Origin: RPQJ01 sp963726665
GTDB lineage: Bacteria; Pseudomonadota; Gammaproteobacteria; Steroidobacterales; Steroidobacteraceae
Assembly (NCBI GenBank): GCA_963726665.1
Contig: CAVSDW010000020.1
Span: forward strand, 62,001 to 126,000
Reading direction: 5' to 3'
DNA: 64,000 bases
Shown: piece by piece, positions 19,279 through 28,155 of the stretch
Numbering within the stretch: the first letter of the stretch is position 1
Layout of the letters: each line of letters starts with the position of its first letter
Translations under genes and position numbers: made by a program
Notes under the pieces: model-generated
The model's database searches: none
Seen by the model: the letters and a program-made list of their open reading frames with translations, nothing else
Told to the model about the DNA's origin: nothing

Positions 19279-19361
19279 GGGCTCCCCTCGGTGCGCGAAG
19301 GGGAGTGACGATGGACCAGATGGCGCGTCAGGGCAACGGCCACGCGGGCCGCGAGTGAACG

Positions 19362-19838
19362 TCAGCCCGCAGGCGCCGACGCGGGCTTCGGCAGCGCGAA
19401 TTCGCCCTTCGACTCGAAGCGGTGGGTATTGAACAACCCGCCGTCCAGCTTGCCGCTCATCTCGTAGCGGACCTGGTCCACCGGCTGGCCATCGAGCATG
19501 CCGATGACCTGCCGCACCATCCGCAGCGCCGAGACCGTCACCGGGACGGCGACCAACGTTTCACCGAAGCCCGGCACGGTGCCGCTCTCGCTGCTGACGC
19601 CGCTCGCGAAGGTCTTGTCGAGCACGTCGAGTTGCACATAGACACCGCTGAAGTCGATCGGCGCCTGGTTGGGGTTCTGCACCCGCAGCTTGACGAGCAT
19701 GCGCAATTCCATGCCTTCGCCGGGCAGTCCCTCCACGCCGGCCACCGTGACCTGCAGCGGATCGCTGTGCGGCATGCTCGCGCAGCCGCTCAACGCGAGC
19801 GCGGCAACGGCGAGCAGGAACAGGCGTCGAATTGTCAT
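19362..19838 (-). CDS. LEA-type-2/WHy-domain lipoprotein
   Basis: 158 residues from ATG 19838. Signal peptide with lipobox ALSGC predicts lipidation. The following domain (VKLRVQNPNQAPIDFSGVYVQLDV) is the water-stress WHy/LEA-14 fold, known as periplasmic or cell-surface beta-sandwiches in bacteria and linked to desiccation tolerance in plants. The role here is unproven. Confidence 0.8.
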   Translation of the reverse strand: MTIRRLFLLAVAALALSGCASMPHSDPLQVTVAGVEGLPGEGMELRMLVKLRVQNPNQAPIDFSGVYVQLDVLDKTFASGVSSESGTVPGFGETLVAVPVTVSALRMVRQVIGMLDGQPVDQVRYEMSGKLDGGLFNTHRFESKGEFALPKPASAPAG

Positions 19839-19967
19839 GGCGGGCACATCTCGGTCGGTTGACTCGGCCCACGATAACTCCCGGGTCCGCACGGGGAGCG
19901 GCCGGAACTGTCGCAGCTTGGAGACAACCGGGCGGGAGCATCCTGCCGGCCTGGCGACAAGGCGGCG

Positions 19968-20946
19968 TCAGGCGGCGCGCATGCCCGACAACCGGGTCGT
20001 GATGATCGCCTCGGCCTCGACCCATGATCCTGTCGATCAACTCGCGGCAGGTCGGCACGTCGTGGATCAGGCCGGCCACCATGCCGCAGGACCACGCGCC
20101 CGATTCCATGTCGCCCTGCTGCATGACCTTCACGTAGGCTCCGGCGACGTACTCGCGGATGTCGTCGATGGTCGTCGCCGCACCCTTGGATTTCTCGATC
20201 TCAACGACCTTGTCGACCGCTGTGTTGCGCAGCACGCGTTCGGTGTTGCGCAGCGTCCGCATGATCAGGCGCGTATCGAGCTCGGTCGCGCGTACCAGGG
20301 CCTGCTTGACGTTCTCGTGCACGGGCGCTTCCTGCGTGGCGATGAAGCGCGTGCCCATGTTCATGCCGTCCGCCCCGAGTGCGAGTGCCGCGACGAGGCT
20401 GCGGCCATCCGCCATGCCGCCCGAGGCGACGAACGGGATCTTGAGCACCTCGGCCGCAAGCGGCAGCAGGATGAAGTTCGGCACGTCGTCTTCGCCCGGG
20501 TGTCCACCGCACTCGAAACCGTCCACGCTCACTGCGTCGCAACCGATGCGCTCGGCCTTGAGCGAATGCCGCACCGACGTGCATTTGTGGATGACCTTGA
20601 CGCCGTGCTGCTTCAGCACCGGCATGTATTGTTCGGGGCTGCGGCCGGCAGTCTCCACGATACGCACGCCGCCCTCGACGATGGCCTGGATCAGTTCGGC
20701 GTACGGGGGGTTCATAAACGACGGCAGGAAGGTCAGGTTGACCCCGAACGGCTTGTCGGTCATTTCGCGGCAACGCTTGATCGCCGCCGCGAGCTTTTCC
20801 GGCGTACCGAGCGTAAGCGCCGTGATCATCCCGAGCCCGCCGGCATTGGAAACGGCCGACGCCAGTTCGGGAAGCCCCACGAAATGCATGCCGCCCTGGA
20901 TGATCGGGTGCTGGATGCCGAAGAGTTCGGTGATGCGGGTCTTCAT
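19968..20946 (-). CDS. Nitronate monooxygenase (2-nitropropane dioxygenase family), frameshifted near its end
   Basis: Reconstructed about 325 residues from ATG 20946. It shows the FMN TIM-barrel hallmarks: IIQGGMHFVGLPELA at the start, GVNLTFLP, DGFECGGHPGEDD and VASGGMADGRSLVAAL in the middle, and GADGMNMGTRFIAT. Such enzymes oxidise alkyl nitronates such as propionate-3-nitronate. One surplus base near 20023-20028 shifts the frame after LIDRIMG; the natural end EAEAIITTRLSGMRAA stops at 19968. The insertion falls in the last 17 codons. Confidence 0.85.
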
Positions 20947-21150
20947 GTGCGATGTGCGTCCTTGGGTCGGCCGTGGGGGGCTGGTATGCCGCATATTCTC
21001 GTCCATTCGGCCGTCCACCGAAACCCGCCGGCAGCATTGCCGCCGACCGCCGCGAGCGCGATCAGCGAGGCCCGCTTCTTTTGACATGGCACCCTGGATC
21101 GTTAAGGCTTCGCCGGGGCCTGTAGCGCCGCTGATGTAGAGGAGAGCGCC

Positions 21151-23253
21151 TTGTTCAAGAAGTTCGCATTGGCCGCGTCGACGGCCGTCGTCCTCGCCTT
21201 CCCGGTCATGGCGGAAGTAGCCGATGATCCCTACGCGTGGCTCGAGGAAATAGAAGGAGCGCGGGCCCTCGACTGGGCGCGCGCCGAAGACGCGCGCTCG
21301 CTGCCCATCCTCGAAAGCGATCCGCGGTTTGCGGCGATGCGCGATGAAGCCCGCGCGATCCTGACCTCGCCCGCGCGGATCCCGGTCGGTTCGATCCATC
21401 ACGGCGCCGTCTACAACTTCTGGCAGGACGAGGTCCACGTGCGCGGACTCTGGCGACGGGCCAGCGTCGCGAGTTACCGCAAAGGAGCGCCGGCGTGGGA
21501 GACCCTGATCGACTTCGACAGGCTCGCCAGGGACGAAGGCGAGAACTGGGTCAGCGGCAGTTTCGTCTGCCTGTCGCCGGAGTACCGCCGGTGCATGGTC
21601 GAGATGTCGCGCGGCGGCAGCGACGCGTCGACCTGGCGCGAGTTCGACACGTCGGCGAAGGCGTTCGTCAAGGACGGCTTCGCGCTGCCGGAGGCGAAAT
21701 CCGACGTTTCCTGGGTCGACGCCGATACGCTCGTCGTCGGGACCAACTGGGGCCCGGGCTCGCTCACGGACTCCGGATATCCGCGCGTCGTGAAAGCCTG
21801 GCGGCGTGGAACCGCGCTCGCCACGGCGTCGGTGTTGTTCGAAGGCAGGAAGGAAGACGTCGCAGTTCGGTCCTTTGTCGACCAGGACGGCGGCGCGCAG
21901 CCCTTCGTGCTGCGCGGAGTGTCGTTCTTCGAGACCGAGTACTTCTACGCGCCCGGCCTCGTCACGCCATCGAAGCTTCCGCTGCCGAAGAATGCCGACA
22001 TCGAGGGCGTCCTCGGCGGCCGCGCGATCTTCTTCCTCCGCGAAGCATGGCACCACCGTGACAGGGACTATCCGCAGGGTTCCGTCATCGCCTACGACTT
22101 GAAGAGCGGCGCCGCGGAACTCGTCTTTGCCGCCAACGATGCGCAGTCCGTCGAGTCCGTGGGCGTCGGCAAGTCCGGCCTCGTGGTCCAGTATCTCGAG
22201 AACGTGTCCGGCAAGGCTGCGCGCGTCGAGCGTACGAAGAAAGGCGCGTGGCGGGCGACCCAGATCCCGTTGCCCCCGAACGGTGTCTTGAAGATCGCCT
22301 CGGCGGGGGGCGGCACGGACGAAGCGCTGCTCAGTTTCGAGAGCCTGACGTCGCCGCCCTCGCTGTACTACGTGACCCTGAAGAACAGGGCCGACAGGAT
22401 ATTCGAGGCTCCCGCGGCCTACGACGCGTCGGACGTCGTCGTCGAGCAGCGCTTTGCCACGTCCACCGACGGCACGAAGATTCCATATTTCGTGATGGGC
22501 AGGAAGGCGATCCTCGCGAAAGGAAACGCGCCGACGGTCCAGTACGGCTATGGCGGCTTCCTTGCCGCAACGCTGCCGGTCTACTACGAAGACCCGTCGC
22601 GGCCGCAGCACGGCGCGCTCGCCGGCAAGCTCTGGGTGTCGCGCGGAGGCGTGCTGGTGCTCTCCAACATCCGCGGCGGATCGGAGTACGGACCGCGCTG
22701 GCACCAGGCCGGCCTGCGGGAAAAGCGCCAGCAGGTATTCGACGATTTCATCGCCATCTCACAGGACCTCGTCCGCACGGGCGTGACGACGCCTGCAAAG
22801 CTCGGCGCCATCGGCCGATCGAACGGCGGCCTGCTGATGGGGGTCGTCGTGAACCAGCGGCCGGATCTCTATGCGGCCGCGGTCATCGGGGTTCCCCTGC
22901 TCGACATGCAGCGTTACACGAAGCTCGGCGCCGGCGCGTCCTGGGTCGCGGAATACGGCGATCCCGAGACCGACGACTGGGCCTACATGTCGAAATGGTC
23001 GCCGTATCAGAACATGCGGGAGGACGTGGCCTATCCCCCGGTCTTCTACTACACCTCGACCAAGGACGATCGCGTTCACCCCGGCCACGCACGCAAGGCG
23101 GCGGCGAAAATGAAAGCGTTCGGCCGCGACTACTTCTATTACGAAAACATGGAAGGCGGTCACGGCGGCACGTCGAACCAGGACCAGCTCGCGTTCCGCA
23201 TCGCGCTCGAATACACCTACTTCGCAAGGATGCTGATGGGTAGCGGTCCGTAG
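21151..23253 (+). CDS. Prolyl oligopeptidase family serine peptidase (S9A), exported
   Basis: 700 residues from TTG 21151, with GGAG 7 bases upstream and a signal peptide (LALAASTAVVLAFPVMA-like). The N-terminal half is the beta-propeller region beginning DDPYAWLEEIEGARALDWAR, a family hallmark. The catalytic serine is Ser557 in GAIGRSNGG, the aspartate lies in TSTKDDRVHPGHA and the histidine in MEGGHGGTSN. It resembles the bacterial S9 enzymes that cleave short proline-containing peptides in the periplasm. Confidence 0.92.
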   Translation: MFKKFALAASTAVVLAFPVMAEVADDPYAWLEEIEGARALDWARAEDARSLPILESDPRFAAMRDEARAILTSPARIPVGSIHHGAVYNFWQDEVHVRGLWRRASVASYRKGAPAWETLIDFDRLARDEGENWVSGSFVCLSPEYRRCMVEMSRGGSDASTWREFDTSAKAFVKDGFALPEAKSDVSWVDADTLVVGTNWGPGSLTDSGYPRVVKAWRRGTALATASVLFEGRKEDVAVRSFVDQDGGAQPFVLRGVSFFETEYFYAPGLVTPSKLPLPKNADIEGVLGGRAIFFLREAWHHRDRDYPQGSVIAYDLKSGAAELVFAANDAQSVESVGVGKSGLVVQYLENVSGKAARVERTKKGAWRATQIPLPPNGVLKIASAGGGTDEALLSFESLTSPPSLYYVTLKNRADRIFEAPAAYDASDVVVEQRFATSTDGTKIPYFVMGRKAILAKGNAPTVQYGYGGFLAATLPVYYEDPSRPQHGALAGKLWVSRGGVLVLSNIRGGSEYGPRWHQAGLREKRQQVFDDFIAISQDLVRTGVTTPAKLGAIGRSNGGLLMGVVVNQRPDLYAAAVIGVPLLDMQRYTKLGAGASWVAEYGDPETDDWAYMSKWSPYQNMREDVAYPPVFYYTSTKDDRVHPGHARKAAAKMKAFGRDYFYYENMEGGHGGTSNQDQLAFRIALEYTYFARMLMGSGP

Positions 23254-23296
23254 GCGAGCCCGATACCCCGGCACGCGCGCGGGGCGCGCGATCCGG

Positions 23297-23605
23297 TCAG
23301 GACGCGGCCCAGGCGCCGCGGGCAATCGCCATCATGGCTTCACGCGCCACGTCTGCGGTGAGCGACTCCAGTTCCCCGGCGTCGAGCCACACGCCGTTGC
23401 AGGTCGGGCAGCGGTCGATGATCATGAGGTGGGCGACACTCTTGGTCATCAGCGACCCGTCGACGGGGCAGGCATGTCGGCGTTCCTCGGCAGCGGCCAG
23501 CTTGAGTTCGAAGACCTGTCGGCATGGCGCGCAGACGTGCCTGCCGTCGTAGAGCTCCCTGGTGGACTGGCCACAGCGGGCACATTTTCCCGGAAAAAGG
23601 CTCAT
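23297..23605 (-). CDS. Zf-TFIIB-domain small protein
   Basis: 102 residues with two cysteine knuckles at the start (CARCG and CAPC), then CPVDG and CPTCNGVWLDAGELE, the zf-TFIIB signature in which Cys pairs bind zinc and the WLDxGELE motif follows. Bacterial members are small zinc proteins of unknown function. It is separated from the upstream TPR gene by only 21 bases and may be co-transcribed with it. Confidence 0.85.
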   Translation of the reverse strand: MSLFPGKCARCGQSTRELYDGRHVCAPCRQVFELKLAAAEERRHACPVDGSLMTKSVAHLMIIDRCPTCNGVWLDAGELESLTADVAREAMMAIARGAWAAS

Positions 23606-23626
23606 GGCGTCTCCTTGTCGACCGCG

Positions 23627-25318
23627 CTAGCGGCTGCCGTCAGCGTGCGAGGCAAGCCATCGCGTCGCCTCGTCCTTGCCGGGCAGGCCGGCGTCTGCCG
23701 AATGCCAGATGGACACGAGTTCAGTGTACGCGGACTTCGCTGCAGCCTCGTCGCCCGCAGCGGCCGCAGCGCGGGCGAGGCCGAGCAGCGACATGACGCG
23801 GCGCGGCGCGAGCTTGAGCGATCGCTCGAAGTAAGCACGTGCCTCCGCAGGCCGGCCGAGTTCCAGCAGCTGTTCGCCGGCGAGTTCCTGGGGCGGCTTC
23901 ACCGGGACCGGGGGCCCGTAGTCGAAGGGCACCGATTCATACCGCGTCGAGGCGCGCTCGACGATGCCGAGCCCACCCTCCCGGTTACCCTGGCGGAACG
24001 TGGTCAGGCCCGCCAGCGTCTGCGACATGATCTCGAAGTACGCATCTGCGTTCGACGATTCCTCCGCCTCGCTCGGCTGCAGGACCAGGCCGACGATGCG
24101 TTCGCTCGCCGACCGGGACGCCGCGTAGTCAGCTTGCTCGGCCGCCGCAAACCCTTCAGGGAACCACACCCATGCGGCCGATCGGTGCAGGCCACTGGTG
24201 TCGATGTTGATGGCCAGTGCCTGCGCGCGCGCGGGCGGTGACTCGACGACCGCCGTGGCGCGCATGAACGCCAGCGACTCTGCGAGACTGCTGGCGACCT
24301 GCTCGCCGGTGCGGGACGAGCCGAGCTTCGGATCGTAGTTGCGGGCCGCCCAGTCGACGGCGGCCGCGCGGCTGTCGTTGCAGGCCACGAGCAGCGCGTC
24401 CCCATCGCGCATGCGTCCCTGCTGGTAATAGCCGTAGATCAGCCATTCGGCGTAATGCCCGCAGTAGACGGCGGGCTGGCCACGCCTGGCGCGGCCTTCA
24501 TTCACGACGGCGATGGCCCGCTCGTTCGCGGCCACCAGATCGTCCCACATGCCGAGCGCGCTGAAGATGTGCGACGTCATGTGCTGGCCATGACCGGCCG
24601 CAGGCGCAATCCGCGCCAGCACCCGCGCGGCTTCCAGTGCGCCGCTCGCGGATTCCGGCGAGTCCATTCCATGGATCCAGTAATGCGTGGCGCCGGGGTG
24701 CGCCGGGTTGCGCGCGTACACCTCGCGGGCGATCGCCGCGGCGCGCAGGTAATTCGGCACGTTTCGCTCGCCCTGCGTGACACCCATCAGCCACAGCGAC
24801 AGGAAGAGCTCGACTTCGTCGTTCCGCGGGTATCGCGCGTTCATCGCCTCGAGCTGCGCCAGGACACGGCGGTCGCGCTCGACCTTGTCGCCCGGCCCGT
24901 ACAGCGTGTCGGCGACCGCGAGCCAGTCACGCTCGAGTGGCGTGCCGGCCTTGGCGGCCCGTTCCGCCGCCGTTGCGCCGAGCCGGTCGAGGGCCGCCCG
25001 CCCGCGCGCCACGTCCTGCTGGTTCCACAGGGGATGGGTGAACGTCATGGCCTCGCCCCAGTAGGCCATGGCGAACGCGGGATCGACGGTTCGCGCCTCG
25101 ACGAACGCCTGCTCCGCGGCCGGGTACTCGAACAGGTGCAGCAGCAGCATGCCGCGCAGGAATTCCTGCTGCGCCTGCGCGGAGCGCGTGGACGTCGGGA
25201 AGTTCACCGTGCCGAGGCCCGGGTCGCTCAGGTTCGCCGCGGTATCGGGGTCGTTGGCCGGGTGCGCAAATGCAAGCAGCGGCCAGCAGCTCGCGGCAAT
25301 CAGCAGAAGTCTGCGCAT
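23627..25318 (-). CDS. Exported TPR-repeat protein
   Basis: 563 residues from ATG 25318, the start that provides a signal peptide (MRRLLLIAASCWPLLAFAH). TPR-like helical repeats begin at EFLRGMLLLHLFEYPAAEQAF and EARTVDPAFAMAYWGEAMT, with more at the C-terminus (AYFERSLKLAPRRVMSLLGLARAAAA). The central part contains YWIHGMDSPESA and THIFSALGMWDD-like segments conserved among periplasmic TPR proteins of unknown function. No catalytic motif is recognised. Confidence 0.8.
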   Translation of the reverse strand: MRRLLLIAASCWPLLAFAHPANDPDTAANLSDPGLGTVNFPTSTRSAQAQQEFLRGMLLLHLFEYPAAEQAFVEARTVDPAFAMAYWGEAMTFTHPLWNQQDVARGRAALDRLGATAAERAAKAGTPLERDWLAVADTLYGPGDKVERDRRVLAQLEAMNARYPRNDEVELFLSLWLMGVTQGERNVPNYLRAAAIAREVYARNPAHPGATHYWIHGMDSPESASGALEAARVLARIAPAAGHGQHMTSHIFSALGMWDDLVAANERAIAVVNEGRARRGQPAVYCGHYAEWLIYGYYQQGRMRDGDALLVACNDSRAAAVDWAARNYDPKLGSSRTGEQVASSLAESLAFMRATAVVESPPARAQALAINIDTSGLHRSAAWVWFPEGFAAAEQADYAASRSASERIVGLVLQPSEAEESSNADAYFEIMSQTLAGLTTFRQGNREGGLGIVERASTRYESVPFDYGPPVPVKPPQELAGEQLLELGRPAEARAYFERSLKLAPRRVMSLLGLARAAAAAGDEAAAKSAYTELVSIWHSADAGLPGKDEATRWLASHADGSR

Positions 25319-25423
25319 CAGGGTCACTCCCGCGGTTAGCCGCGACGACGGGGAAGGGCGATGGTCGTCGGGCGAGGATAGTCCATCGGCGCTCATGCGC
25401 TGCCGGTGATCGACGCGATTGCG

Positions 25424-25717
25424 CTACTTTGCAGGCGCCGCCTGGACCTCGTGAAACATCTTGGTCGCCACTTTTTCGTTGACGAAGACGACCATGATCT
25501 CGTGCTTGCCATCTTTCCACGTCGAAGTACCGGCAGTGATGCCAAGTGCGCCGCGGCCTTCAGACGATTGCGGTTCGCCGAGGATCTTCACCACCTCGGC
25601 GTAGGGCATGCCGTTGCTGATCTTGTTGTAGTTCTCCTGGCTGACTCTCGAGCCGCAGGCAACCAGCAGCACTGCAATCGCCAGCACCGACGCCAGGCGG
25701 ATTGGTGACTTGATCAT
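25424..25717 (-). CDS. DUF3862/BamE-like small lipoprotein
   Basis: 97 residues from ATG 25717 with AGGAGAGAAG just upstream. Lipobox LLVACG gives a lipidated N-terminus. The rest (YNKISNGMPYAEVVKILGEP, STWKDGKHEIMVVFVNEKV) is the two-layer SmpA/OmlA-like fold shared with BamE and DUF3862. Probably anchored in the outer or inner membrane leaflet facing the periplasm; partner unknown. Confidence 0.85.
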   Translation of the reverse strand: MIKSPIRLASVLAIAVLLVACGSRVSQENYNKISNGMPYAEVVKILGEPQSSEGRGALGITAGTSTWKDGKHEIMVVFVNEKVATKMFHEVQAAPAK

Positions 25718-25744
25718 GGTCTTCTCTCCTCGGGTCACGGACCG

Positions 25745-25950
25745 CATCTCCTGTTCTCGGGCGGCATACTGTAACGCAGGCCGCCCATCGCCTCACCGAT
25801 CGCGCCGAAACCCGCCTGGCGGGAGTAGGGCCTGGTCTGCCCGAACCCAGGTACGCGGATCACGATCAGCCGCGGGTTGATCGCCGGGAGCTGTTCCCGG
25901 CCGGGGCCCCGCTTCTCCGTGGTGTCGTGCCGGATTTGACGTTGGGTGCG
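25745..25950 (-). pseudogene. Relic of a CaiB/BaiF (family III) CoA-transferase
   Basis: The minus strand encodes INPRLIVIRVPGFGQTRPYS followed by RQAGFGAIGEAMGGLRY, a signature stretch of family III CoA transferases, with a frame-disturbed lead-in (EKRGPGREQL) before it. Only about 60 of the usual 400 residues remain and there is no start. The sequence lies between the small lipoprotein gene and HMG-CoA lyase, so it may be what is left of a leucine- or acyl-CoA-catabolism neighbour. Nothing else is seen in 25718-26085. Confidence 0.7.
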
Positions 25951-26085
25951 CTGCTCATGCCAAATGCCCGATGATTGAGGGGAGCCGGCCTTGTAACTGG
26001 CGAAGGCGGGGGATCAAGAATCCCGCTCGGCCCGCCGGGGCATGTCCCCCGACCCGGAAGCCCGGCCGGCGCGGAGTGCGAGCCC

Positions 26086-27010
26086 ATGCCTGTGAACCGT
26101 CACGTCGAGATCGTCGAGGTCGGCCCGCGCGACGGGCTGCAGAGCGAGCCGGGCGTCCTTCCAACCGCGACGAAAGTCGAATTCATCCTGCGGGCGATCG
26201 CGGCGGGGCTGCGGCGCGTCGAGGTCACGAGCTTCGTCAACCCGAAGAAAGTGCCGCAGATGGCGGACGCCGAGGAGGTTCTGAAGGCGTTGCCTCGTCC
26301 CGGAGACGGTGTCTATTACGTCGGACTCGTGCTGAACCGGAAGGGCTTCGAGCGAGCCGCTGCCGCGGGCTGCAACGAGATCGGGATGGCAGTGATGGCC
26401 AGCGATACCTTCAACCGCCGCAACCAGGGCGTGTCCACGGACGAGTCCATTGCCGCATGGCTCGAGATCGCCGCCGCAGCGCGCGCGGTCGGCATCCGTC
26501 CCCAGGTCACGGTGTCGGCCGCCTTCGGCTGCCCGTTCGAGGGCGAGGTCCCCATTGCGCGGGTGGTGGAGATCGCGCTCAGGCGTTGCCGAGGCGGGTC
26601 CGCACGAGATCGCGCTGGCCGACACGATCGGAGTGGGCGTCCCTGCGCAGGTAACCGAGATCGTCGGACGGGTACGCGAGGCGCTCCCGGGAATGAGCCT
26701 GCGCTGCCATTTCCACAACACGCGAAACACCGGACTCGCAAACGCCTACGCCGCGGTGCAGGCGGGAGTGGCGACACTCGATGCGAGCCTTGGAGGGATC
26801 GGCGGCTGTCCTTTCGCGCCGGCCGCGACCGGCAACATCCCGACCGAGGACCTGCTCTACATGCTGCAGCGATCCGGATACGAGACCGGCGTGTCGCTGG
26901 ACGCTGCGATCGCGACCGGCCACTGGCTGCAGGAGCAGCTCGGTCGCGCAGTCCCCGGCATGCTGGTGAAGGCCGGCAGTTTCCCGCGCCCGGCAGCGCC
27001 GCCAGGCTGA
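26086..27010 (+). CDS. mvaB: Hydroxymethylglutaryl-CoA lyase, frameshifted
   Basis: Reconstructed about 307 residues. ATG 26086 starts MPVNRHVEIVEVGPRDGLQS, the DRE-TIM aldolase opening with the catalytic RDGLQ motif. VTSFVNPKKVPQMAD and VSAAFGCPFEGEV follow. At about 26580-26590 one surplus base shifts the frame; the rest reads VAEAGPHEIALADTIGVG, CHFHNTRNTGLANA and GGCPFAPAATGNIPTEDLLYML, including the active-site cysteine loop. The enzyme splits HMG-CoA into acetoacetate and acetyl-CoA at the end of leucine breakdown. No other leucine genes are intact nearby, but a CoA-transferase relic lies upstream. Confidence 0.88.
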
Positions 27011-27034
27011 CGCCGGCCGCGGCGGATTGCGGGG

Positions 27035-27592
27035 AGAGGTGCGGGAAATGACCCTGAGGCCGTCGACGTTGCCGATCAGGATCAGTATTTCCTCAGTGAC
27101 GCCGTCGGAGAAGAAAGTCCGCTCGGGATCAGAGCTCATGTTGGTGAACGGCAGGACCGCGATGCCGGTCGTCGAGGCGACGGCTCGCTCACTGGCCGCA
27201 GCCGTGACCGGCGCAGCGGGTCGGCTGGCGCGCTCCGCTGGCATGAATCGATCGAGGACTATGACGAGGATCGCAAGAGACGCGACGATCAGGGTGACCA
27301 CATTCAGGCGATGTGCCGTGGCCTCGCGTGTCGATTGTTCGCGCGGGACGGCGGAGTCGCGTTTCAGGCCGTCAGCCGTCAGCTCATAGGTCCAGGAAAT
27401 GCCGAGCGCCACCGGCAATCCCAGCCCGAGGCCAAGCAGCGCCAGCCGGCCGACCCAGTGCGGGAGATTGAGCAGCGAGCCGATCGTCTCGATGATCTGC
27501 AGGATCAACCAGCTGGCCGCAACATACAGGGCAGCCACACGGACTACATTGCGTCGCTGCAGTTCCCCCAGGAATGACATGGCACCACTCAC
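27035..27592 (-). pseudogene. 3'-truncated TPR/cyclase-like signalling protein
   Basis: From ATG 27592 (or 27580) the sequence has the membrane anchor FLGELQRRNVVRVAALYVAA, a second membrane span, then the module TGIAVLPFTNMSSDPERTFF and SDGVTEEIL up to LRVISRTS at about 27035. Full members continue with several hundred residues of TPRs; here the homology simply ends and the frame runs into the antisense of the HMG-CoA lyase gene. It is a broken relative of the proteins at 2.1-4.2 and 48.5-50.2 kb. Confidence 0.75.
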
Positions 27593-27645
27593 CCTTCAGG
27601 CAGAGCCTTGTTGGGGCATCCGTGTGGTTGATGCGATCCGGCTGC

Positions 27646-27740
27646 AACAGGCAGCGCCACCGACAGCGGCGCCACGATGTCGATGGTCTTGATCGTCAGG
27701 TCATGGCCTGAGCCCGCGTGGTCCTTGCGCGGATCGCCGT
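27646..27740 (-). repeat. Diverged copy of the hppA 3' end (relic E)
   Basis: Aligned by eye to the hppA end at 50641-50735, this stretch matches at roughly four bases in five with small gaps, including GCGCCACGATGT, TCTTGATC, GCCCGCG and CGGATCGCC. Read on the minus strand in the hppA frame it gives GDPRKDHAG and IKTIDIVAPLSVALP, against GDPYKDTAG and IKIINIVALLLVPLL in hppA. Same orientation as hppA. Confidence 0.6.
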
Positions 27741-27759
27741 CCCCGACGTGTGTCTGAGG

Positions 27760-28155
27760 CTAGAACGGCCTGCCGTCGAGTCTGCGGCGGGAAAGCATCC
27801 GCAGCGTGAAATTGCGTCCGGCACGCAGCAGCGGGTAGAAAGCCGACGCCCGGTTTCGCGAGGCGAACAGCCAGTTCAGGAGGCGGGCGACGAGCCGGCG
27901 GTCATCGGAGAGCAGCGCCAGCATGTTCATGCATGCATCGCCGTGGTACAGACGGCCCTCGTAGCAGAGCAGCATCCCTTCGTCGAGGTCGAGGCCGGCC
28001 TCAGCAGCGGCCGTCACTTCGGGGCCGCCGTCGCGTGCGTCCAGCAGGCGCACCGGGCCGATGGCGCTGCTCAGGCGCTGCATGAGCACGTAGTTGCGGC
28101 AGAACGGGCAGTCGCCGTCGTAGAGGATGTAGTTATCGGGAGACGGGGATGACAA
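27760..28155 (-). CDS. DCC-family (DUF393) thiol-disulfide oxidoreductase
   Basis: 131 residues from TTG 28155, supported by AGGGAGAAG upstream. The start YILYDGDCPFCRNYV is the DUF393 hallmark with the DGDCxxC redox-like motif; RLLDARDGGPEV and YEGRLYHGDACMNML follow. It overlaps the end of the upstream membrane protein by 23 bases, so the two are coupled. DCC proteins are frequently paired with HTTM-type membrane proteins, as here. Biochemical role unproven. Confidence 0.85.
   Translation of the reverse strand: MSSPSPDNYILYDGDCPFCRNYVLMQRLSSAIGPVRLLDARDGGPEVTAAAEAGLDLDEGMLLCYEGRLYHGDACMNMLALLSDDRRLVARLLNWLFASRNRASAFYPLLRAGRNFTLRMLSRRRLDGRPF

Noticed and set aside
19561..22704. A 1047-residue minus-strand reading frame
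   Set aside because: Only the nitronate monooxygenase part is protein-like. The rest is antisense to the prolyl oligopeptidase and lipoprotein genes and has arginine- and glycine-rich shadow composition.
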